DNA of 64,000 bases from Sphingomonadaceae bacterium PASS1 (GTDB lineage Bacteria; Pseudomonadota; Alphaproteobacteria; Sphingomonadales; Sphingomonadaceae). The notes under the pieces were generated by a model. That model saw only the letters and a program-made list of their open reading frames with translations. It had not been told where the DNA came from and did not search any database. The stretch lies in assembly GCA_002255985.1 (NCBI GenBank), contig NKIR01000003.1, positions 1-64,000 of the forward strand. The letters are read 5' to 3'. A program made the translations under genes and the position numbers. This document shows positions 8,755 to 17,232 of the stretch, piece after piece (position 1 is the first letter of the stretch; each line of letters begins with the position of its first letter).

Positions 8755-9885
8755 TTATGCCACCAATCCCAAAGGCTTCTCCACCAACTCCTTAAACACC
8801 TTCATCAACTGCGCGCCGTCTGCGCCGTCGATGGCGCGGTGGTCGAAGCTGCCGGTGGCCGACATGACTGTGGCGATGGCGAGTGCGTCATCGACAATAT
8901 AGGGCCGCTTTTCGCCAGCGCCGATCGCCATGATCATTGCTTGTGGCGGGTTGATGACGGCTTCGAATTGCTTGATGCCCATCATACCCATGTTGGAAAT
9001 GGACGCGGTGCCGCCCTGATATTCATGGGGCTGCAATTTGCCTTCCTTCGCGCGGGCCGCCAGTTCGGCAATTTCGGTCGAGATTTTCGACAGCGACTTG
9101 TTTGCAGCGTCTGTAACGATGGGCGTAATCAGGCCAGTGGGCACCGATACCGCAACGCTGATGTCGGCGCGGCTATATTGCAGCATATTGTCGCCGGCGA
9201 AGCTGACATTGCATTTGGGCACCTGAATAAGCGCAAGGCCAAGCGCCTTGATAAGCATGTCGTTGACCGACAGTTTGATACCACGTGGCTCAAGCGACGC
9301 GTTAAGCTCTCCGCGCAGCTTGAGTAAAGCATCGAGGCGGACATCGACCGTGAGGTAGATGTGCGGTACTTGCTGCTTGGACTCGGTCAAGCGGCGCGCA
9401 ATGGTTTTGCGCATGTTGGAGAGTTTAACGACTTCGTGCGGGATGTTGCCACCATCCACCGTAAGCCCTGAGCCTGTCGAAGGGCGGCTGTCGGCCGCAG
9501 GTGCTTCCCGGCGAAGGCCGGGATCCATCGCGGTTGAGGGGGCTGGGCTCCGGCCTGCGCCGGAGAACGCCTCGACATCTTCCTTAACAATGCGCCCATT
9601 GGGGCCGGTGCCCGTTACCAGGGTCAGGTCAATGCCCTTTTCGGTAGCGATGCGTTTCGCAAGCGGGGACGCTTTGACGCGGTCACCGCTGTGCGATGCT
9701 GCGGGAACCGCAATGGCGACGCTTGGTTGAGCCACGCTTGAGGGTGGCACTACCGACGGTGCACCTTCAATATCCGCTCTGACAATTCGTCCATTTGGAC
9801 CAGTGCCCCGAATGCTAGCAAGATCAATGCCCTTTTCAGCGGCAAGTAGTCTTGCCGAAGGGCTTATGCGCACTGCATCACTCAC
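8755..9885 (-). CDS. 2-oxo acid dehydrogenase acyltransferase (E2) lacking a lipoyl domain
   Basis: 376 residues. Two peripheral-subunit-binding domains come first (about 5-40, [17 protein letters not shown]; about 70-108, [17 protein letters not shown]), then a linker, then a complete catalytic domain (about 150-376) with the active-site FDHRAIDG (His about 348). Ordinary E2 proteins begin with one or more lipoyl domains; none is present, and an in-frame stop seven codons upstream of the GTG start rules out a longer N-terminus. The linker holds REP-like palindromes read in frame. A separate lipoyl-domain protein at 62130-62360 could supply the missing carrier. No Shine-Dalgarno precedes the GTG; a 13-codon frame ends over it, so coupled translation is possible. 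Confidence 0.85.
   Translation of the reverse strand: MSDAVRISPSARLLAAEKGIDLASIRGTGPNGRIVRADIEGAPSVVPPSSVAQPSVAIAVPAASHSGDRVKASPLAKRIATEKGIDLTLVTGTGPNGRIVKEDVEAFSGAGRSPAPSTAMDPGLRREAPAADSRPSTGSGLTVDGGNIPHEVVKLSNMRKTIARRLTESKQQVPHIYLTVDVRLDALLKLRGELNASLEPRGIKLSVNDMLIKALGLALIQVPKCNVSFAGDNMLQYSRADISVAVSVPTGLITPIVTDAANKSLSKISTEIAELAARAKEGKLQPHEYQGGTASISNMGMMGIKQFEAVINPPQAMIMAIGAGEKRPYIVDDALAIATVMSATGSFDHRAIDGADGAQLMKVFKELVEKPLGLVA
9462..9568. repeat. REP-like palindrome cluster inside the E2 gene
   Basis: Three palindromic modules lie side by side: CCCTGAGCCTGTCGAAGGG (9466-9484), a CCCGGCGAAGGCCGGG hairpin (from about 9507), and CTCCGGC-CTGC-GCCGGAG (9548-9565, perfect seven-base arms). The first core is a well-known intergenic repeat in sphingomonads. 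Here the block is translated as part of the Pro/Ala/Gly-rich linker between the second binding domain and the catalytic domain (roughly residues 110-145) and keeps the frame open. Confidence 0.75.
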
Positions 9886-9923
9886 GGCAACAGCAGGCCC
9901 AGGTCGTTACGCAGAATACCCAT
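9882..9923 (-). CDS. Possible 13-codon leader ORF upstream of E2
   Basis: ATG at 9923 opens a frame reading [13 protein letters not shown] whose TGA overlaps the GTG start of the E2 gene (GTGA). Because the E2 start has no ribosome site of its own, this short frame could couple translation. GGAG lies about 14 bases before the ATG, which is far. It could equally be a chance frame or a leftover of a longer E2 N-terminus. Confidence 0.25.
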   Translation of the reverse strand: MGILRNDLGLLLP

Positions 9924-10061
9924 GACAAAATGCCCACTCCAAATCCCTACTGTTGATTGCCGTATAATGCTCTGCGGCCTTCTATGACAACAAGATTGGC
10001 CAGTACTATATTAAATCTAAGCCGAATTTTACCTGTCCTGCCGTCTCATCACAGCTCGGTC

Positions 10062-10092
10062 AAAAAAAGGCCGGTGGGATGAACCACCGGCC
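10062..10092 (-). terminator. Rho-independent terminator of the TonB receptor gene
   Basis: On the minus strand a perfect nine-base stem GGCCGGTGG / CCACCGGCC (10084-10092 and 10069-10077) with a six-base loop is followed by seven T residues. It lies about 40 bases after the receptor stop codon and separates it from the E2-E3 operon. Confidence 0.9.
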
Positions 10093-10130
10093 TAAAGTTT
10101 TACTGGTATAACCCAGTGTTGGAGATGTTT

Positions 10131-12908
10131 TTAGAACTTTTTGGACACACCCAATTTGACCACCCGGCCCATAGTGTAACCAGTATAAGCGATGAAGTTC
10201 TGGCTTGAACGCAGGATGACTTGCGGCTTTTGTTCGAACATATTGTCGATACCAAGGCGCAATGATGTACCGCCCAGGGCCCCACCTTCACCAAACTCAT
10301 AACCGAACGCGAGATTGATGACGGTGAAAGGGTTCACCACGCGTCCAATAACGCCCGTATTGGTGCTATTGGGGTCTCGGTACTTGCCCGTGTAGTTGAT
10401 GGTCATCCTTGAGGAAAAGCCACCCGATCTAAAGCCCAAATTGGTGCTAGCTGTAAATTCTGCCGAACCGAGCCCCAGTTGATTAACAAATGTACCAAAG
10501 TTGGTTTGCGATTTGGTTGCTTTGGTACCGGATATACCGGCGCTAAGCTGTCCAAAATCGAAATCCTGCGCATAGTTCAGATGGAAATCAACACCTTCAA
10601 GCTTGGCATTACCAATGTTCGACGTACGCCGATCAACGATAAATGCAATGTTGCTAGATGGTTGCTGCGCACCAAGCTGCGCACCATTGGTCAACTGCGC
10701 CAGAATAGCGGCATATGTTGCGGGGAACGTTCCTGGGCCGCTATTGTAGATGTATAGCTCAGGATTAGTCGTGTAGGTGGTGAGGTTCTGTGGGTCAACC
10801 GCAGCGAGAATGTCATCAAATTTCAGCGAGTAAAACTGTCCGCCGAAATTGAAGCCATTGGATGGTGTCACTTCAAACCCAACTGCCCAGTTTTCCGACG
10901 TCTGTGGTTGCGTCCCGGAATTCGTTCCATCCAACACCATTGCATGGCTACCAAAGCCGAGGTCGTTCACAGGCGCTGGATCAGTTGGGCGCCGCGATGG
11001 GTCGCTGCTGTTCGCCAGATATTGGTTCAACGCGAAACGACCCGTGGCGATAGCCAAGCCGTCGACTGCGGTCGGGGCGTTGAACGAGGTGCTCCAATGG
11101 CCATAGACTTTCAGCCAATCGGTTGGCGTCAGGCTTACGCCCAAGCTCGGGTTCGTGGTGGAACCAAAATCGCTGTAGTCATCGATACGCAACGACGCCG
11201 AAAGATCGACCCATTCCATGACCGGTAGTGATAGTTCACCAAAAGCCGACTTCGAATTACGGCTATAGTCAAGATATGGCAGCGCATTGATAGAACCAAA
11301 ACGACCCGTATTCAGGCGGCTTTCTGCCTGATTGCGCTGATATTCGACACCGACTGCGACCTTGGCTTCGCCACCCGGAAGTTGGAAAATGGGGCCGTCA
11401 GCGACCAACCGCGTCACAAACATATTTTGTTTGGACTGTTGAGCGCTCGCAAAATCGTTGATGTCGGTAATTACTGCAGCGGTTGCGGCAGCAACATTCA
11501 GCGGGTTAAGCTGACCAGCCGTGATGGCTGCTCCGGTCGGCGATGCAGCGGCTGTACAGCCGGTGATATAGCATTGTGCGAGCGAAGTATTAACTGTTGA
11601 GAACTGCTGGTAATTGTCGGACTGGCCATAATGCGCAGTAGCACGCAATTGCCAATCGCCACCGGCTTTGTACGTCAACTCCGGCGTGATGCCCCATGTT
11701 TCAAGACCAACCGTGTTTGGTGTGTTTACATAAGCCGAATTGGGCGCAAAGCGGAAACCGACGCCTTCCGTGACCGCAAACAGACCGCCACGAGGTGTCG
11801 CCAACGCTGCGGGGAAAGCCGCTGTTAGAGCAGCACCACTGGTGATACCGCTACCGGCCGAAGTAAATCCGCGCGGGACGATCGGCAAAGTGGTGTCGCG
11901 CTTGGACCAGTAGCCGGTCATCCTAAAATCGAGGCGGTCCGAAAATTCCTGGGTTACCGCAGCATAGACGTTATAGCGTTCAACTTCAGGGGCATAAGTT
12001 GCCTGTCCAATGGCATCGCAACCAGAACCGACTGGGAATGTCCCTGCTCCGGGCGCCGCGGGATTGTTCGTGAAACCAGCGCCAAAATTGAACCAGCGGG
12101 TTTCAGTACCCACAGGAGAGTTACACTGGGTACCGGTAAAACTGCCGACGCCGGCGGAGTTGAAAACCTGGCTCTGCGACCACGTCGTTTCATTGTTCAG
12201 CACCGAATTGCGTTTCGAATAGCTGCCCGAAATCCAGGCATTACCCGAATCCCAGCTCATGCCGCCGGTCAACGAAGCGTCCCAATAGCTGTAGCCAGAG
12301 ATCGTGTCGCCCAAGCCATAATTGGCATCAGCCTTGAGACCTTCGAACTTGCGCATGGTCCGGAAGTTGATAACGCCCGATACAGCGTCGGCGCCGTATA
12401 AGGACGAACCGCCATCGGTAACAACCTCAAGCCCAGCCAAGACAGCTGCAGGGATGATGTCGACATCAACAGCTGACTGGTTAACGCCTACTGGCGTGAC
12501 GCGAAAGCCATCGACCAACACCAACGCTGTGCCACCCGAGGCCGAGTTGGCGCTTGGAAGGTTGCGCAGATTTGGACGGTTGATTGAAAGGCCGGTATTA
12601 ACGCCGCGCGGATCGACCTCGAATCGGCCGTTAAAGGTGTTTGCGATTTGCGGGATCAACGACAGCAATTCATTTGTTGATACCGGCGCTTTCGCGGCAA
12701 TGGCATCAGTGGTCACGCTGAGCGTCTGCGAACCCACGACCGTCTTGCCACGGATCAGAGTACCCGTAACGATGATCTCTTCATCACCAGCATCTTCCGC
12801 AGTGGTTGTTGCTACAGGCGCTGTATCTTGCGCCCATGCTGGCGCAGTAATTGTTGCGCACAATGCAGTTGCAGCAAATAGTGACAGTTTTACGCGACTT
12901 GCTCTCAT
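10131..12908 (-). CDS. TonB-dependent outer-membrane receptor
   Basis: 925 residues with a signal peptide (MRASRVKLSLFAATALCATI, cleaved near AWAQD). A sphingomonad-style plug domain follows, with EIIVTGTLIRG at its start, ALVLVDGFRV, and SSLYGADAVSGVINFRT. A long 22-stranded beta-barrel region ends in the terminal aromatic KLGVSKKF. It imports a large or scarce substrate across the outer membrane using TonB energy; in this context the substrate of the catabolic region is the natural guess. AGGGAGAG precedes the ATG and a strong terminator follows. It has no partner gene in its transcript. Confidence 0.92.
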   Translation of the reverse strand: MRASRVKLSLFAATALCATITAPAWAQDTAPVATTTAEDAGDEEIIVTGTLIRGKTVVGSQTLSVTTDAIAAKAPVSTNELLSLIPQIANTFNGRFEVDPRGVNTGLSINRPNLRNLPSANSASGGTALVLVDGFRVTPVGVNQSAVDVDIIPAAVLAGLEVVTDGGSSLYGADAVSGVINFRTMRKFEGLKADANYGLGDTISGYSYWDASLTGGMSWDSGNAWISGSYSKRNSVLNNETTWSQSQVFNSAGVGSFTGTQCNSPVGTETRWFNFGAGFTNNPAAPGAGTFPVGSGCDAIGQATYAPEVERYNVYAAVTQEFSDRLDFRMTGYWSKRDTTLPIVPRGFTSAGSGITSGAALTAAFPAALATPRGGLFAVTEGVGFRFAPNSAYVNTPNTVGLETWGITPELTYKAGGDWQLRATAHYGQSDNYQQFSTVNTSLAQCYITGCTAAASPTGAAITAGQLNPLNVAAATAAVITDINDFASAQQSKQNMFVTRLVADGPIFQLPGGEAKVAVGVEYQRNQAESRLNTGRFGSINALPYLDYSRNSKSAFGELSLPVMEWVDLSASLRIDDYSDFGSTTNPSLGVSLTPTDWLKVYGHWSTSFNAPTAVDGLAIATGRFALNQYLANSSDPSRRPTDPAPVNDLGFGSHAMVLDGTNSGTQPQTSENWAVGFEVTPSNGFNFGGQFYSLKFDDILAAVDPQNLTTYTTNPELYIYNSGPGTFPATYAAILAQLTNGAQLGAQQPSSNIAFIVDRRTSNIGNAKLEGVDFHLNYAQDFDFGQLSAGISGTKATKSQTNFGTFVNQLGLGSAEFTASTNLGFRSGGFSSRMTINYTGKYRDPNSTNTGVIGRVVNPFTVINLAFGYEFGEGGALGGTSLRLGIDNMFEQKPQVILRSSQNFIAYTGYTMGRVVKLGVSKKF

Positions 12909-13075
12909 TTCACTCTCCCTAAAGTAAATTCCTCTGCCTTGTTCTCCGGCATATTCTGCAGACGTATGCGGCTTTTAACTACAATGCCATCGCCCAACCA
13001 ACAAGTATCGCTCCGGCGAACTGTTAATCGACATATGTGTTGATTACAAACTTTGGCTAGCGGCCATAATCTAAA

Positions 13076-13091
13076 ATAAACATTTGTTTAT
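13076..13091. promoter_or_regulatory. AT-rich palindrome between the TonB receptor and NTF2-like genes
   Basis: ATAAACA-TT-TGTTTAT is a perfect palindrome with seven-base arms in the 290-base space between divergent genes. It could be a repressor site for either gene. The rest of this space shows nothing else I can name. Confidence 0.35.
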
Positions 13092-13199
13092 ATTGCATAT
13101 TTATCCAGATTTACGTGATCATTTTGCATGCAAAGAACGCCATGGCGATATACGCCGAACCAGATAGACAATGCCGCATAATCACGCCAAATTTTAAAG

Positions 13200-13742
13200 A
13201 TGAACCAACCTTTGGAAGACATGCTCGCCCGCGAGCACATCCGTTGCTGCATCGCACGACTAGCGCGCGGAGAAGACCGCCGCGATGCCGCATATATTGC
13301 AGCATCTTACTGGCCCGACTCGGTGACGGACTATGGGGTCTTCAAGGGAACGTTCGACGAATATCTCGCATGGGTCGTTCCCGGCGCGGATGCTATTGCC
13401 AATACCCAGCATCACATTGGCCAGAGCCATATCGAACTCGACGGCGACAGCGCGAGGGTCGAAACGCAGGTTATCTCGTATCACCGCATCGATTATGGAA
13501 ACAAAGACGAGCACGACACTGTGATCGGCGGGCGTTACCTTGATGTCTTTGAAAAACGTGACGGTGACTGGCGTATTGCAAGCCGTTTGATGCTGTATGA
13601 CTGGTTTCAGGATTGGGGCGCGTCGATCGACTGGTCACAAGGTGTTATGGGAATGCCATTTAGCGCCCCGCATTTCCAGGGGCGATCGCATAATGATTAC
13701 AGTGTTCAGTTCTTCCAAATAAACCAGGACAAAGAATGTTGA
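13200..13742 (+). CDS. NTF2-like (SnoaL-type) protein
   Basis: 180 residues with the alpha+beta cone pattern of the SnoaL/NTF2 superfamily: an N-terminal helix pair with 'LAREHIRCCIARLARGEDRR', a central HHIGQSHIEL strand, and VIGGRYLDVFEKRDGDWRIA. Proteins of this fold include polyketide cyclases, dehydratases, delta-5-3-ketosteroid isomerase and the small subunits of Rieske oxygenases. It is the first of four such genes in the window. A weak AAAG precedes the ATG. It is divergent from the TonB receptor and convergent with the DUF1330 gene. Enzymatic role unknown. Confidence 0.75.
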   Translation: MNQPLEDMLAREHIRCCIARLARGEDRRDAAYIAASYWPDSVTDYGVFKGTFDEYLAWVVPGADAIANTQHHIGQSHIELDGDSARVETQVISYHRIDYGNKDEHDTVIGGRYLDVFEKRDGDWRIASRLMLYDWFQDWGASIDWSQGVMGMPFSAPHFQGRSHNDYSVQFFQINQDKEC

Positions 13743-13750
13743 TCAGGATT

Positions 13751-14050
13751 CTAAAGGCCCTCCATTAAAAAGGCGCGATAATTGGCGGCCTTTAGACGGT
13801 ACTGCAAAGCGTTTTGATATTCGGGACTTTCATACCATGCCTTGGCATCCGCCATGCTGGGAAATTGCAGGATGATTGCCCCATCGGGCGCAATGCCCTC
13901 TAGCGCCTCGATTGCGCCATACACGACGATGGGCTTGATACCGTGCGCCAGATAGGCGGAAACGCTTTCACTGTTCATCTTCTGATATGTGGCAAGACCT
14001 GCGGGGTCATGGGGCGGTTCGTCGCGAATAAAAACGGCATAAGCCGGCAT
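13751..14050 (-). CDS. DUF1330-domain protein
   Basis: A 99-residue ferredoxin-like-fold protein of the DUF1330 type: PAYAVFIRDEP at the start, IIVYGAIEALEG-like strand, and AKAWYESPEYQ, a hallmark of this family. Members are small dimeric alpha+beta barrel proteins of unclear function, often beside oxidoreductases. The open frame extends to 14143, but the sequence before MPAYAVF is the end of the neighbouring reductase gene in another frame, so ATG 14050 is used; AAAGGAT lies before it. It follows the OYE gene by 14 bases and is its likely operon partner. Confidence 0.8.
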   Translation of the reverse strand: MPAYAVFIRDEPPHDPAGLATYQKMNSESVSAYLAHGIKPIVVYGAIEALEGIAPDGAIILQFPSMADAKAWYESPEYQNALQYRLKAANYRAFLMEGL

Positions 14051-14064
14051 AATCCAAATCCTTT

Positions 14065-15189
14065 TTAGATAAAACTGGCGAGCGCTTGGGTCTCGAACGG
14101 GGTCAGCGCATCCAGTCGCCCTGCCCTGACCTTTTCCGCCCAATCCGGATCAACGATCAGCGCACGACCCACCGCGATCAGATCAAATTCCGCGCGCCCC
14201 ATACGGTTGATAAGGCGATCAAGGCTAGCGGTTTCTGCGCGTACTCCTGTAAAGCTGCCAAAGAAATCACTAGACAACCCGACAGAGCCCACACTGATAG
14301 TGACTGCTCCCGTTATTTTCTTAGCCCATCCGGCGAAATTCAGCCCTTCCCGGCCGTCGATCTCCGGAAATTCGGGTTCCCAAAAACGCCGCTGCGAGCA
14401 ATGTAGAATGTCCACGCCGGCATCGACGAGAGGCATCAACCAATCGTGCATCAACTGCGGAGTCTCGGCAAGACGCACGCGGTAATCTTGCTGCTTCCAC
14501 TGGCTGACGCGCAGAATTATCGGATAGTCAGACCCGACTGCAGCACGGGTAGCGGCAATGATTTCAGCAGCGAAGCGCGCGCGCTCTTTTAACGTGGCCC
14601 CGCCATAAGGGTCGTCGCGCATATTGGTTGCATCCCAAAAAAACTGATCAATCAAGTAACCATGCGCGCCGTGGAATTCGATTGTGTCAAAGCCCAGCCG
14701 TTTTGCATCGGCAGCGGCGCTAGCAAATGCAGCAACGGTATCGGCGATGTCCTCTTCGCTCATTGCCTGCCCGCGCGGAACGCCGGGCTCTTCTAACCCC
14801 GAGGGGCTTTCCACAGGGTGCTCGGGTTCCCAATCGTTGGTTTTGCTTTTTACCGATGCAGAATGCCAGATTTGTGGGCCAATCGCGCCGCCAGCATCAT
14901 GCACTGCATCCACCACTGACTTCCAACCATCCAGTGCTTTGCCGTGAAAGAAGGGCACGCCTGGTTCGTTTCGCGACGCAGGGCGGTCAATCACTGTGCC
15001 CTCTGTAAGGATCAAACCAACATTGCCTAAGGCTCTGCGTTGGTAATAATCGACATGCGGCTGAGCGGGCAGACCGTCGGATGCAAAGCCTCTCGTCATC
15101 GGAGCCATCACGATCCGGTTTTTAAGGTTTAGCGACTTAATCCGGAAGGGTTCAAACAATATGTCTGCGTTAGCGGTCGGCGACAGCAT
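14065..15189 (-). CDS. Old yellow enzyme family NADH:flavin oxidoreductase
   Basis: 374 residues forming an FMN TIM barrel. Seen are DILFEPFRIKSLNLKNRIVMAPMTRGF at the N-terminus (FMN contacts), GAIGPQIWHSA, EFHGAHGYLIDQFFWDATN with the catalytic-region His and Tyr, and LIAVGRALIVDPDWAEKV near the C-terminus. Such enzymes reduce C=C bonds next to a ketone or cleave N- or S-linked groups. Beside a Baeyer-Villiger monooxygenase it may saturate an enone before ring oxygenation. AAGGAG precedes the ATG. It is divergent from the BVMO gene across 210-220 bases. Confidence 0.85.
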   Translation of the reverse strand: MLSPTANADILFEPFRIKSLNLKNRIVMAPMTRGFASDGLPAQPHVDYYQRRALGNVGLILTEGTVIDRPASRNEPGVPFFHGKALDGWKSVVDAVHDAGGAIGPQIWHSASVKSKTNDWEPEHPVESPSGLEEPGVPRGQAMSEEDIADTVAAFASAAADAKRLGFDTIEFHGAHGYLIDQFFWDATNMRDDPYGGATLKERARFAAEIIAATRAAVGSDYPIILRVSQWKQQDYRVRLAETPQLMHDWLMPLVDAGVDILHCSQRRFWEPEFPEIDGREGLNFAGWAKKITGAVTISVGSVGLSSDFFGSFTGVRAETASLDRLINRMGRAEFDLIAVGRALIVDPDWAEKVRAGRLDALTPFETQALASFI

Positions 15190-15411
15190 TTACATTATTC
15201 TCCTTAAAAGACAGTGCATATCAGCCTCAAATGCTGAAAAGCACGGTCGATGCGACTGGTCCTTGCAAATCACAATCACGATAGCAAATCCCCCAGTTAA
15301 ACCACGCCCCCTTACCGCACAGGCGATTTCGCCAATCCAAGCGGGCTTTGCAGTGGATTCGACTTCGCAGGTCATTATTGACAGTGTGTCGTAATATAAA
15401 TGGGAACAAAA

Positions 15412-17232
15412 ATGACTTGCACGCCAACCGTAACACCGTCGATTGAAGCGATTGACGTTCCCGCTCTGCGCGCAAAATATCAGGCCGAAAAGCAACGGCG
15501 GATGCGCGCAGAAGGCCAGGCGCAATATGTACGGCCAGCCGGCGACGTGGTCGCAGACTATGCAGTCGATCCATACAAGCCGGTCGCGCCGCGTGTACCC
15601 GTGAACGAAGATATCGACGCGTTGGTCCTTGGAGCAGGCTGGGGCGGCATTAAGGCGAGCTATTATCTAACCAAAGAAGGTATCACCAATTTTCGCAATA
15701 TCGACACAGCGGGCGACTTTGGCGGTGTGTGGTATTGGAACCAATATCCCGGCGTGCAGTGCGACAATGACGCTTATTGCTACTTGCCATTGCTTGAAGA
15801 AATGGGGTTCATGCCTTCAAAGAAGTTTTCCGAAGGTTCGGAAATCCAAGCTTATGCCAAGTCGATCGCCGAGCGTTTCGGCTTCGCCGACAAGGCATTG
15901 TTCCATACGCAAGTAACCAGCGTGAAATGGGATGCCACGATTCATCGTTGGCAGGTTGAGACCAATCGCGGCGACACTATCCGTGCGCGCTTTGTCATCG
16001 TCGCCTCCGGCGTCCTCAACATGCCTAAGCTGCCTGCCGTTAGGGGCATCGACCGGTTCAAAGGCAAAGTCTTCCATACCTCTCGCTGGAATTATGATTA
16101 CACCGGCGGGTCATATGGCAACCCGGTACTCGACAAGTTGTCCGACAAGCGCGTTGCCATTGTCGGTACGGGTGCAACGGCTATTCAAGCTGTGCCGCCG
16201 CTCGGCGAATATACCAAACAGCTTTACGTTATCCAGCGTACGCCATCGACAGTCGACAAACGACCTAATCCCGCAACCGACCCAGTCTGGGCTGCCGGCC
16301 TGCAACCGGGCTGGCAGAAAGAGCGGATGGCCAATTTTCATCGCGGCGCTCAGGAAGTGTTCCAGCCAGGTGAGCAGGATCTGATCTGCGACATCTGGAC
16401 CGAAATTAATCGCAACCTTTCGGCCGAACTCGCCGCCGCTGGCAACCCAGTAACCATGGAGGAATTCATGGCCAAGCGCGAGGAAATGGACTTCCGTGTC
16501 ATGGAACGGTTGCGTGCGCGCTGTGATGAATTGGTCAATGATCCTGCAACAGCAGAAGCCCTAAAACCTTATTATTACCACATGTGCAAACGACCATTAT
16601 CGAGCGATTCCTATTATCCGACTTTCAACCGGCCAAATGTAACCTTGCTCGATGTATCCGATACGCAGGGTCTGCAGGAAATGAACGAAAAAGGTTTCAT
16701 TGCGAATGGCGTCGAATATGAAATTGATTGCATGATTTTCGCCAGCGGGTTCGAAGTGACATCTGACCTTGAAAGGCGCTGGAGCATCAGCACATTCGAA
16801 GGCCGCGATGGAGTGTCGATTTACGATCATTGGCGTAAGGGGCCGTCAACCTTGCACGGCATCACCACACATGGTTTTCCCAATATGGCTTTCATCGGAT
16901 ATATTCAGGGCGGCATCAACTCATCGGTAACCGAACATTTCGGTCGGCAGGGCGCCCATGCAGCTTGGATCTTTGCCGAAACACTGCGGCGCGGATTGAA
17001 TGAAGTCGAGCCGAGCAAAGAGGGTCAGGACGCGTACGTAAAGACCTATAATGAGATCAAAATGGACGTCACCGAAATGATGGCACGCTGCCCTCCCGGT
17101 TATTTCAACAATGAAGGCGGCGACAACAAATGGGCATTGTTCCCAGGATGGGGCTATGGCTGGGATCATTTTGAAGCCATGCTTGCCGATTGGCGTGGCA
17201 ATGGGAATATGGAAGGTATGGTGCTTAGATGA
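15412..17232 (+). CDS. Baeyer-Villiger flavin monooxygenase
   Basis: 606 residues. A first Rossmann motif GAGWGG (about 74-79) binds FAD, a second (VAIVGTGATAIQ) binds NADPH, and between them lies the type I BVMO fingerprint FKGKVFHTSRWN (about 216-227; canonical F-x-G-x3-H-x3-W). An N-terminal extension of about 65 residues precedes the first fold, as in several cycloalkanone and steroid monooxygenases. It inserts oxygen beside a ketone, giving an ester or lactone. ATG 15412 is preceded by GGGA, while ATG 15400 has no ribosome site; the latter would add four residues. Its stop overlaps the Rieske oxygenase start by four bases. Confidence 0.9.
   Translation: MTCTPTVTPSIEAIDVPALRAKYQAEKQRRMRAEGQAQYVRPAGDVVADYAVDPYKPVAPRVPVNEDIDALVLGAGWGGIKASYYLTKEGITNFRNIDTAGDFGGVWYWNQYPGVQCDNDAYCYLPLLEEMGFMPSKKFSEGSEIQAYAKSIAERFGFADKALFHTQVTSVKWDATIHRWQVETNRGDTIRARFVIVASGVLNMPKLPAVRGIDRFKGKVFHTSRWNYDYTGGSYGNPVLDKLSDKRVAIVGTGATAIQAVPPLGEYTKQLYVIQRTPSTVDKRPNPATDPVWAAGLQPGWQKERMANFHRGAQEVFQPGEQDLICDIWTEINRNLSAELAAAGNPVTMEEFMAKREEMDFRVMERLRARCDELVNDPATAEALKPYYYHMCKRPLSSDSYYPTFNRPNVTLLDVSDTQGLQEMNEKGFIANGVEYEIDCMIFASGFEVTSDLERRWSISTFEGRDGVSIYDHWRKGPSTLHGITTHGFPNMAFIGYIQGGINSSVTEHFGRQGAHAAWIFAETLRRGLNEVEPSKEGQDAYVKTYNEIKMDVTEMMARCPPGYFNNEGGDNKWALFPGWGYGWDHFEAMLADWRGNGNMEGMVLR

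Noticed and set aside
15374-15395. Near-palindrome ATTATTGACAGTGTGTCGTAAT before the BVMO gene
   Set aside because: The two halves are offset by one base and it has no second copy that I could find, so I do not list it as an operator.
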